Shown: positions 41,201 through 53,200 of the stretch, piece by piece
Position numbering within the stretch: position 1 is the stretch's first letter
Layout: every line of letters begins with the position of its first letter
Origin: Nemertoderma westbladi
Taxonomy: Eukaryota > Xenacoelomorpha > Nemertodermatida > Nemertodermatidae
Assembly (NCBI GenBank): GCA_032718475.1
Contig: JAUCBJ010008744.1
Location: forward strand, 102,979-166,978
Direction: 5' to 3'
Length of the DNA: 64,000 nucleotides
Notes under the pieces: model-generated
Told to the model about the DNA's origin: nothing
Seen by the model: the letters and a program-made list of their open reading frames with translations, nothing else
The model's database searches: none
Program-made: the position numbers and the translations under genes

Positions 41201-44200
41201 AATTTCAACAAATATTGGAAGAGAAATAGACCTTGGCGCAAAAAAGCATTTTTGGCCATTACGGAGCCATTTTGGGGCCAATTTTAAAAATATTTGATTT
41301 GATTATTCTTACACAGTCCAGACGATGTTTAGTAGCACAAAAAATAATTTTCACCTAATTTTAGGGTCCAAAGACACAAAAATGTGAGGTTCAGTTTGGG
41401 GGTGCAACCCCACCCCCCCCCCCCCTTAATTATTTGTCTACGTCTGTTGCTTTTCCTGGAGTTACTGGGTCTCAAACTGCTGGAAACCCAGTAATTCCGT
41501 TTACTGGGATTTGACGTGGTAAATCTGAAAATGACAATCAATATATACTAGGTTTTGTTTGACTTGTAAAATTTGTCTTTCAGAAACGATACTCAACTCA
41601 ATTTTGTTCCGAAAATACCAGGTGAAAACCCAGGAAAGAATTTTTCTCGAAACCCAGTAAGTGCAGTTACTGGGTTTTGGCGTAGCAATTTAGGATTTTT
41701 GAGCACATACTGGGATTTTGAGTAACTTTTTGAAAATAACACCAGAAAGGATAAACGAAACCCAGTAACTAGCATTACTGTGTTTCGAAGTGGTATTTGC
41801 TCTAAATTAGATGATTAGTTAATTAATTAATTGTTAACACAGAGAGATCGGTTAGTGCTACGGTTTCGAAAATGAGTCAGATGAATTCTACGCCCCCAAA
41901 AATCGAAAAATATCGATTTCGAAAAAAATTGACATACTGGATTTTGATTTGGAGCTGCCGAGCGTTAACACCAAGGTGAATAATATATAGACGTTAATGT
42001 AGGCCCATGACCTACTATAGATACGATTTGATGGATAGATTGTCGGATAGTCAGAAAGATCGACAGACAGACATACAGACAAACAAGATTTCATTAAAAG
42101 TGAAAACTGACCTCAGAAAGGAAATCAGCGATCAGGAAAAAAACCCCATTGCAAAAATCTTAGCATGGTTTTGTGCTTTCTTTTTAGAATTTTTTTCGGT
42201 ACACGTTTCTCAGCTGCCATTTGAGTTATAGACTTGAAAATTTCTCAATAGTATCATTTTTTACCGTAGAATCACGTGAACCAATTTGTTTTTTATATTA
42301 TGTACGATTAAGCACCGAATTGTGATTTTAATGTTTGTGACACTAATTATTTGGGTATTTTTTTTGAAAATTAGGGCCATTTTTCAAAAAATAAGCCAAA
42401 TGTATGAGAAAAAATTGAAATTAGAAAAAAATTGGTCTACCAGAAAGCTCATTAAATTCCGGTTGGAATGCAAGAACACTTGGCCAATAAAGTAATCTGA
42501 TGCGTTCTAAAAGTGTACCGAGGCTTAGTGGATAGTTCTTTTTACAGAACACATAGGAGGGCTAGTTAGTGAAAGTTTGGTACTCAGGAGATGGAGCGCC
42601 AGTAGTGAGTCGCTGGTACGTATTATATAGCGCCGCCAGTAGTGAGTCGCTGGTACGTATTATATAGCGCAAGTAGTGAGTCGCTGGTACGTATTATATA
42701 GCGCAAGTAGTGAGTCGCTGGTAAGTATTATATTGCGCCAGTAGTGAGTCGCTGGTACGTATTACGTCCCCGCCAGTAGTGAGTCGCTGGTACGTAATTT
42801 AGAGCGCCAGTAGTGAGTCGTTGGTACGTATTATTGAGCGCCAGTAGTGAGTCGCTGGTACGTCTTACGTCCGGCGCCAGTAGTGAGTTGCTGGTACATA
42901 ATTTAGAGCGCCAGTAGTGAGTCGCTGGTACGTATTACGTCCGGCGCCAGTAGTGAGTCGCCGGTACGTAATTTAGAGCGCCAGTAGTGAGTCGTTGGTA
43001 CGTATTATTGAGCGCCAGTAGTGAGTCGCTGGTACTGTACGTATTATAGAGCGCCAGTAGTGAGTCGCTGGTACGTATTATTGAGCGCCAGTAGTGAGTC
43101 GCCGGTACGTATTACGTCCGGCGCCAGTAGTGAGTCGCTGGTACGTAATTTAGAGCGCCAGTAGTGAGTCGCTGGCACGTATTACGTCCGGCGCCAGTAG
43201 TGAGTCGCCGGTACGTATTACGTCCGGCGCCAGTAGTGAGTCGCTGGTACGTAATTTAGAGCGCCAGTAGTGAGTCGCTGGCACGTATTACGTCCGGCGC
43301 CAGTAGTGAGTCGCCGGTACGTAATTTAGAGCGCCAGTAGTGAGTCGCTGGTACTGTACGTATTATAGAGCGCCAGTAGTGAGTCGCTGGTACGTATTAC
43401 GTCCGGCGCCAGTAGTGAGTCGCTGGTACGTAATTTAGAGCGCCAGTAGTGAGTCGCTGGCACGTATTACGTCCGGCGCCAGTAGTGAGTCGCTGGTACG
43501 TATTACGTCCGGCGCCAGTAGTGAGTCGCCGGTACGTAATTTAGAGCGCCAGTAGTGAGTCGCTGGTACTGTACGTATTATAGAGCGCCAGTAGTGAGTC
43601 GCTGGTACGTATTATTGAGCGCCAGTAGTGAGTCGCTGGTAAGTCAAGTACATACTACGTTGTTGTACAGTACCTTAGGCCTACTGTGTTGTACAGTTGC
43701 ACCTGCACTGCAAGATAATTTGCCCTTCATGGTGTAAACTTACTGTACAACAACACTTGAGTAGCGCGCCGTGATAATTAAGGAAGGCGGGTAGCTCAGT
43801 TGGTTGAGCGTTCAATTGGTTGTGGGGTCAATAAAATGAGTCAATAAATTGAGTATCAGTTAATTTTCTGGGAGCAAAACTGGGGATAGGAGTCGCTCCC
43901 ATCCTTACCTTTGGATGGCAGTTATCGAAAAAAGAGGATTCCTCAGGTCGCCTCCGGCTTCGACGACTGTATTCTTTGCTTTTTTGCTATTATCATTAAA
44001 GTAAACCGAGTACTGAAATCATTGAAATTGCATTGCATTCCATGACATAATGTCAGATAGCGGGGGAAACAGGACGCAATAAAAATTCATCCCTCTCCAG
44101 GGGAAATTGGACGCAAATAACTACTGATTACACTCAAAAATAAAACTGTAACCTGTTCTATTGTGTTTAGTTTCTTGTTTTGGTTAAAATAACGTGCCAC

Positions 44201-47200
44201 TGTAACCTGCTCCTTTCCCTAAATTGAGAAATTAACATTGAGGCGGGATATTAATTCGCCAAGGCGGGTTTTGCGTCCAGTTTCCCTCCCTGTCTCTAAA
44301 GTTAAAACAAGGAAAAAAGAGGGGAGGGGGGCAATAACTAACTCGCCATTCATGAATCCAATTTTCTTTATTCTACATTATTTTTCTATATTACCCCAAA
44401 AAGTAAATTAATACTGTATATAAATAAAATAAATTATGTGGATAACTTTAAGGGGAGTAGTAAAGACATTAAATTTTTTTTTCAAATTTATTATTTTTCT
44501 ATTTCATCTAGAGCGCATTTTATCAAGATTCCAAATTTGAAATCCGTTTAGCAAGATCTCTCTTACTTCTCGAGATATGGCTGTCTGTCCGATTGACTGT
44601 CGGTTTGTCCGTCAGTATGTCTTTCCGTCAATAATAGGCAAACTATCTGTCTAAAAAAGCCATTATTTCATAATAACACAGTTTTTGCGCGGGAAGGTTA
44701 AAATTTTAACTGGATTTTTCTCAAAATGAGTTTTTATAATTTTGTCGGTTCATGTTTCTCAGTTGTTGTTGGAGCTTTTTTCTTGGAACATTTTCACCTA
44801 GGATTATTTTTTACCGTAGAATAATGTAGAACAATTAGTTTTGTATATTATGTACGCATAAGCACCGAATTCTGATTTTAATGTTTGTGACACTAATTAT
44901 TTGGCAATTTTTTGAAAATTAGGTCCATTTTTCAAAAAATAAGCTAAAAATTTAAATTAAAAAAAAATTGGTCTACAAGAAAGCCATTAAATTCCGGTTG
45001 GAATGCAGAACACTTGGCCTATAAAGTAATCTGATGCGTTCTAAAAGTGTACCGAGGCTTAATAGTAGTGCCTGTACTGTACTACTCCCCTTAAGGTGGT
45101 CCTGCATTGTCTTACTTGAGATCCTCAGAAAGGACTGATATGTCCTCGGGAGATTCAGATAGGAGTCCGGCTGGTTTAGTCAGGAGAATATACCTAGCGT
45201 GATGGTTCTTAAAGAATAACCGGCCCCTCCATCCCCAAGTACAGCAGTGGCTTCATCTCTACATCAGATAAAGATCTAACTTTGTTGGACGGTAAATTAT
45301 TTTTACAGGCGGTCTTCGAGGCGAGGAGTTTGAGGCATTTAGCACACTGAAGTCGGAACAGAATCCGGGTGAATCGTTTCACAGCATTGTTTGATAAAGA
45401 CAGAAAAATGACCGCTGTTAGTTACTGAATATATCGCCGATCGAAATGTACAAAATGTTAGTTGTTAGTAGAATGTCATCTGTTCTGTAGAAGAGCATTA
45501 ACTCATATAACAAATGGTAGCCTGTAGCCTGAGCGGCATCCATACACACAGCATTTTCCAACCATAACTTTGTAACTGAACTGCTAACTGCGCATACGGA
45601 TAATACAGTAATACTGTATGTCAATATTTTCCAGACCAGACCAAGATTAGGCCCCTGTCCTGGCAGCCAGGCCCCAGCAGCCCGGAAGAGGTGATAATAA
45701 TTAATAACTAGGCAAATAAACATTTATCTGCGGTACGGACGTAATCCTAATCAGGTAATGCAGTAATGAAGGCATTGGTGCCTAACAGCATAAAGCAGTC
45801 AGCAGTAATGGAATGCCTAACGTACTAGTGGCGCCGTGCAGTGAGCAGTGCACATACGGAATGCATACTGAAGTAGAAGGAATGGAAATTTTGCTTCTAA
45901 TCTTGCTTTCGATTACTGTACTAATAAATGAATTCAACAAACCAAAAAAGCATTGTATGGTTTAATGGTTAAACCAATGTCTTTGAAGGGATGAAGGGTG
46001 ATGTATTTTGTGTAATTTTATCAATCCCGAAAGGTGTTGGTATGTTATGGGTGCCAAGAACTCATAATATCTCGAAAACTACTGGAGCTATTACATTTTT
46101 ATTTGTCTCGTCTGAAAGAGGACATAATTTTAGTTGGGCCGTGTACTTTCGACGCGCTAGACATATTGTTTCAGGGGTTCTATTTAAGAGAAATAACTGG
46201 CCCCCTAAATTTAGGGGCTTTGCAGCAGCTTGGCGGGTCGTATCTATACTAGGTCATGGTAGGCCTACTGTAGTACAGTACAATTTCCACACTGTTTATA
46301 CTAATTCATCTATATTATTTTGGAACAATCATGGTGGGAATTGATCTTTAGTGCTGGTCTCCTTGCATTGTAATTACACACAGCGCTCCCAATACGAATG
46401 TCTAATAATAATTATTTTCAAGGAACACAATAGAATTCCTACCTTTTTTAACGTTGGGGGAAGTGTGTTGGTAAGTACGAGTTTCATTAAACCGTAGATC
46501 CCACTGTAGTGTTTGTTGGGTATCCAGTTAATTTCGTTGCTCAATTTATCAGCTGGATAGAAACTCACCTTAACTGAAAATAATAAACAATAAATCTTCG
46601 ATTTGTTCCGGACGTACAGTATATTCCTGTACAGTAGGCCTAGGCCATTTATACAGTATATTCTTGTACAGTAGGCCCTTTATACAGTATATTCTTGTAC
46701 AGTAGGCCCTTATACAGTATATTCTTGTACAGTAGGCCCTTATACAGTATATTCTTGTACAGTAGGCCCTTATACAGTATATTCGTGTACAGTAGGCCCT
46801 TATACAGTATATTATTGTACAGCAGGCCCTTATACAGTATATTCTTGTACAGTAGGCCCTTATACAGTATATTCTTGTACAGTAGGCCCTTATACAGTAT
46901 ATTATTGTACAGTAGGCCCTTATACAGTATATTCTTGTACAGTAGGCCCTTATACAGTATATTCTTGTACAGTAGGCATAGGCCCTTATACAGTATATTC
47001 TTGTACAGTAGGCATAGGCACTTATACAGTATATTCTTGTACAGTAGGCCCTTATACAGTATATTCTTGTACAGTAGGCCCTTATACAGTATATTCTTGT
47101 ACAGTAGGCCCTTATACAGTTTATTCTTGTACAGTAGGCCCTTATACAGTATATTCTTGTACAGTAGGCCCTTATACAGTATATTCTTGTACAGTAGGCC

Positions 47201-50200
47201 CTTTATACAGTTTATTATTGTACAGTAGGCCCTTATACAGTATATTCTTGTACAGTAGGCCCTTTATACAGTATATTCTTGTACAGTAGGCCCATATATC
47301 AAATGAATATCATTTGCACCGGTGTTGACGCAATTAACCGCGAGAACCGTGTAGAACACGGCTGTGCTAATCTGATAATTTTTTATTTGTCAGTGAAATA
47401 GAGAACCTTCGATGCGAGTTCCATGGTATAGCTCAGTTACTAACTAATTTGGTAAGGAGTTATAAATTTACGTTTAATAAAGTAATAAAAGTTAACAGCA
47501 AAGTAAGCAAGTACTAAAGGTTGTTTGCGGTTCAATAATTCCCTTTGGTGTTCGGTGGAGTCGTAAAATATTATACTCATATATTGTCAACCACTAGAAA
47601 CGCTTTCTTTTTCCCACCTATTAAATTTCCCGGAACAACAAAACAACTGAATTGGTTTTATCTCGAACTTGGCGGAGAAAATCGTTACCGCACCTACACA
47701 GCGCAGTGACCGCACTCACACAGCGCAGTGACCGCACTCACACAGCGCAGTGACCGCACTCACACAGCGCAGTGACCGCACTCACACAGCGCAGTGACCG
47801 CACTCACACAGCGCAGTGACCGCACTCACACAGCGCAGTGACCGCACTCACACAGCGCAGTGACCGCACTCACACAGCGCAGTGACCGCACTCACACAGC
47901 GCAGTGACCGCACTCACACAGCGCAGTGACCGCACTCATGGAGTACGGTTAACTTAATATTCATATTTCCTAAACTATCGGCAAAATCGTCGGGATTGTC
48001 CCAACTGTTCTTGTCCCAACTCGGAAGGTAGATGATTCACCGTTGTCGAATTGTATTAAAAGAATCAACGATAGTATTAATTTGGCCAAAAGCTAAAATA
48101 TATATTGTAGCATATATATTTTATATATATATATGTATATAAATTTGCATATATATATTGTAACATATATACCAACGGACTCGAAGTCTTATAATTCACG
48201 TGCTACAATATTATCACGTTATTTCGAGAATATAATTAGGAGGATCCCTAACATCCAGGCAGGTCACCAGCCGTTCAATAGTGAGGTGGGAAAATTTAAA
48301 ACTGAAAGGATGCAGTTCGAAGGTCTAAGCCTACTGTACGCATATTACCAATTGAGGTGTCGTTTCATCTATTTTAACATATTAACTTAATTTCGCGTTT
48401 ATTTAATTTCGATATTCACCATTTAAGGTACCTTATAAATGAAAGTAGCAGGTCATAATGGTATGCTTTTCTAACCAAAACAAGAAACTAAATTTAGGAA
48501 CACAGTTTACAGTAAAATTTTTACTTCTAGGCACTAATTGTTAAATATTAATTTAACATTAACCCTATGTGGGGGGGGGGGGGGGGGGGGGCTGAAACGA
48601 CACCCAATTGGCAATTTGTGTACGGCACATCGTTGGTGTCTACCTTCATAGATGCAGACTCTTGTTATTCCTAACCTAAGCATTTTATTAATGATGACCT
48701 CAAAGTCGATTACCGGTAGAAATAAATTAAGCTGGGCTACTACAAATAATATGTGTGTTACAGATTGACAACGACTCCCCCCACCCCCCCCCCCCCCCCA
48801 TCTATTTTATTACCGTACTTTTTTTCGCAAAATATCAAAATCTTCAAAATTGAAAAGTGGAGGGGGAATTCCCCCACCCCACCCCCCCCCCCCCCCCGTG
48901 GTGACGTCCCTGTGAGTTCGCGTATTTTAAATGGATACAAAACAGAAACTGAACATTACAGTACAACTGAAATTAAACTAGTTTGTAATTCTGCTAACTT
49001 TGCAATCGGAAATTAAGGCATCAGTGGGAAGCGGAAGTGTTCCCAAGGAATGACTAAACATGTAGTTACATGACATGCGAAAGAGACGGACTGGGGAATC
49101 AAATTATTGGTCGAGAAAGCCGGAGGCAAAGCATTCATCACGCTAATCTAATGCGTTTCCTGTGTGAAGAAGCTGAGATGCCGTTCCTAGGAACAGTACA
49201 ATCAAGAACGCGAACTCAAATCGCCAACCTCTTATCTAAGAGTGTTTAGACAGAATAGAAGCTTAGCAGGCGGCCATAGTGTCGGCGCAAGTCTCCCCCT
49301 CCAGCCACTGCTAGCTAAGCCGCAATAGAGCGCTACCCTAATCCCTCCAGCCACTAATAGCCACAACAGAGCGCCACTAAACCACTTCCAGTCACTAATA
49401 GTCACAATAAAGCGACACCCCACCCCAATACGTCCAGCGCATGTAGGTCTGATAATAACTCCTAACCCTCATCCGACACTAACCTGACGATTAACTGCCA
49501 CGTATCGAACAAGGTGGATATAATGAGTTTGGCAGTCCTCCAACACTAACCTGACGATTAACTGCCACGTATGGAACAAGGTGGATAGAATGAGTTTGGC
49601 AGTCCTCCAACACTAACCTGACAATAACTGCCACGTATCGAACAAGGTGGATAAAATGAGTTTGGCAGTCCTCCAACACTAACCTGTCGATAAGTGCCAC
49701 GTATCGAACAAGGTGGATATAATAAGTTTGGCAGTCCTCCAACACTAACCTGACGATTAACTGCCACGTATCGAACAAGGTGGATAGAATGAGTTTGGCA
49801 GTCCCCCAACACTAACCTGTCGATAAGTGCCACGTATCGAACAAGGTGGATATAATGAGTTTGGCAGTCCTCCAACACTAACCTGACAATAACTGCCACG
49901 TATCGAACAAGGTGGATAAAATGAGTTTGGCAGTCCTCCAACACTAACCTGACGATTAACTGCCACGTATCGAACAAGGTGGATAGAATGAGTTTGGCAG
50001 TCCCCCAACACTAACCTGATGTTAACTGCCACGTATCGAACAAGGTGGATATAATGAGTTTGTCAGTCCTCCAACACTAACCTGACAATAACTGCCACGT
50101 ATCGAACAAGGTGGATAGAATGAGTTTGGCAGTCCTCCAACACTAACATGACGATAACTGCCACTTATCGAACAAGGTGGATAGAATGCGTTTGGCAGTC

Positions 50201-53200
50201 CTCCAACACTAACCTGGCGATAACTGCCACGTATCGAACAAGGTGGATAGAATGAGTTGGGCAGTCCTCCAACACTAACCTGACGATAACTGCCACGTAT
50301 CGAACAAGGTGGATAGAATGAGTTTGTCAGTCCTCCAACACTAACCTGACGATAACTGCCACGTATCGAACAAAGTGGATAGAATGAGTTTGGCAGTCCT
50401 CCAACACTAACCTGACGATAACTGCCACGTATCGAACAAGGTGGATAGAATGAGTTTGGCAGTCCTCCAACACTAACCTGACGATAACTGCCACGTATCG
50501 AACAAGGTGGATAGAATGAGTTTGGCAGTCTTCCAACACTAACCTGACGATAACTGCCACGTATCGAACAAGGTGGATAGAATGAGTTTGGCAGTCCTCC
50601 AACACTAACCTGACGATAACTGCCACGTATCGAACAAGGTGGATAGAATGAGTTTGGCAGTCCTCCAACACTAACCTGACGATAACTGCCACGTATCGAA
50701 CAAGGTGGATAGAATGAGTTTGGCAGTTGAATCGCTGATGAAATGGAAGTGGATCGGATTCTGGCGGTAGAAGAGCATCCCTTTAATGGTTGTCATGACA
50801 CCACGAGTTGCACTGTAACCTGCACACACGATTGCCACGTCTAACGTCTGAAAAAATAATTTACATGTTAATCGAGACTTTCAAAACATACCCTGTAAAT
50901 GATTTATTACTCCCTCAGCGTGACATGCTCCCAGGCGGCTAAAATTGATAGTCTCGTGTGTCGAAACATGGCTTTTTCCGCTACAAAATCCCCTTGAATA
51001 ATACGTATAATCACTTTTAGCTTTATCTCCCGCTAGCCAACTTGTATATTTACGGACTTTATGATCTTTCCAAGACTATTGTTTAAAAAAACGGAGATTT
51101 TTAATTTCCAGATGTTAATATCAATCCTTTTGATAATAAATGTTAATATCGCGAATAAACATAGAAAAACCTCTGGGAGGAGGAAAAAGAGAAACTGGGT
51201 GATCACAAAACTCACTATCACAAAATCTAGTCGCAGTCACAGTCTTTTAACAAAATCTAGTGGCGCAAGTTGTAAAATACTTGATGCGGCTTCCACGCTA
51301 TTGGAACTTGGCTCTTTGCCAACACTCGGTTTCTAAACAGCGCTGGTACCGTTTGTGCTTATGAAATTAGCGAAACATCCGTTATAAATAATTATAGAGC
51401 AACCGGGTGAGTACAAAACAAAGACCAAAGACCCAATTAAGTAACCTGCATAATTTGTAACAGGTGTTAACTTCAGTTTATTGTTTTGGTTCCCCATCAC
51501 GCCTCTGTAACCTGCTCCTTTGCTAACTAACCTGCTTCTTTAAATGGAAATGGGACCTAACATTCTTTGGGACCTAACGCTCTTTGGGACCTAACGCTCT
51601 TTGGGACCTAACGCGAATTTACCTCTTTGTTTTGTACAGAACGGGAAGTAAAGTCTTGGGTCTTTTGGTCTTTGTTTTGTACTCACACTAGAGCAACTTG
51701 GTAAAGGGCGCAAATTAGTTGGCCCTGAGTGAAGGCTGACGGTCTGCTACCGAGCTAGCTAGCAGAGCTCCCGAGCAAGACTGGTAACCTGTGCATCGGC
51801 TAATTAGTAAGTTAGTCCCGAAACTAACTTCGCTGAGTGATTAGGCCAGAAATACGTAAATATGATGAAAACGCCGCCATTTATAGACGTCAACCATGAG
51901 GTCAACCATGAGTGTTTCACAATAATAATATATTTGTCATTAAACAGTAGAGAAATTATAATTAACTTTTTATAATTACTTCTTAATAATTACTTCACCC
52001 AGTTAATTAATTGTTATCACACCAGGCAGGCGAGTTGGGGCACTAAATTGGGGCCGCTAAGTTAAATGGTCTAATTATAATAATGCCTGGATATTGGGTG
52101 TCTGCATCTTGAGGGATGACAATTTTATCGCCGTAAATTGATTTTAAATTATTATCCATAGTGTTCTGTAATCAATATGAATAAATTAATAATATTAAAT
52201 AAATATAAATAAATAAAATAATAAATAATAAATTAATAATTATGTCAACATGATTGTTTGTCTGTCAGTATACTTTTCTATATACATATTGTAGATCAGC
52301 GCGGATTTTTTGCGCCCATCGCTCAAACTAGTGGAAACAATGGTTTTCCACGCCACTCCTGTCAAATACTGTAGTTAGTCAAACAATTTCGAGACCTTTC
52401 TGATTCTGTAATGATAAACAAAGCCCTGGTTGGCGTTGTGGTTAAATCCATTGCCACATCTCTCTGGAGTTCGAGTTCGATACCTGCATGGGTTCAAAGG
52501 TATTTTCGATTAGGCAGTCTCCCAGCAGCATGCCAAAGAACAAGATCAGGCAAAGGTTGATCAGATCTACGATAGTAGATAATACTCACATCGGCCATCA
52601 CAGTTACATTGGTACTGTACAACTTAATAAGTACCAAACACATACAGCATAATATACATAATTTAGATAAAATACAGTTAAATTAGGTTAAATAAACTTT
52701 ACTTTGAATGATTTTCCACTGGTGGTGATGGAAACCGCGTTTCTCAATAAATACTACTACAGTATAACCCCACTACTGCCACTATCCCACCACTACTGAA
52801 TGTAGGCGCCTACTATAAACCCCAACACCACAGAGGGTCCGAAGCTTTTCATTTGATTTGCTATAGGGCTATTAGCATCTAACTTACGGTTGTTATTGAA
52901 TAGAGTCAGTCATTTCGGATGGATTCAATCTGCATCGTATACAGTTGGAGTTATGACGTGTACTGCAAATTGAATGAATCTTATTGTTTTGTTAACATCC
53001 ATAGATTGTATAATTATAAGTATTTAAAAAGGACTTCGGATAAAAAAAACTCTACAGCAAATAATGCGAAAAAATTGTTTAAAACATATAAAAATATTGT
53101 TCAAAAATTTTTCTGACAATATCATCCTTAAGGATTTTGTTTACGACTATTCACAATTACAAACCTCGCATGGGGTCACGTTGGGTTGAGTGCAGGGACA

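Noticed and set aside
43786-43840. tRNA-like start with TAGCTCAGTTGGTTGAGC
   Set aside because: No anticodon arm, B box or matching acceptor stem follows within normal distance, so it is not called as a tRNA gene.
45418-45723. 101-codon minus-strand frame
   Set aside because: No recognisable family, no splice or codon-use support, and it sits in a LARGE intron; chance cannot be excluded.
46695-47228. 177-codon plus-strand frame with a 10-residue period
   Set aside because: A consequence of a 30-bp unit without a stop in one frame; no unique N- or C-terminal part.
49491-50692. Minus-strand frames with a 22-residue period ([19 protein letters not shown])
   Set aside because: They read the exon-derived 66-bp array in a frame different from LARGE. 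The LARGE frame stops at once with TAG, so these are shadows.
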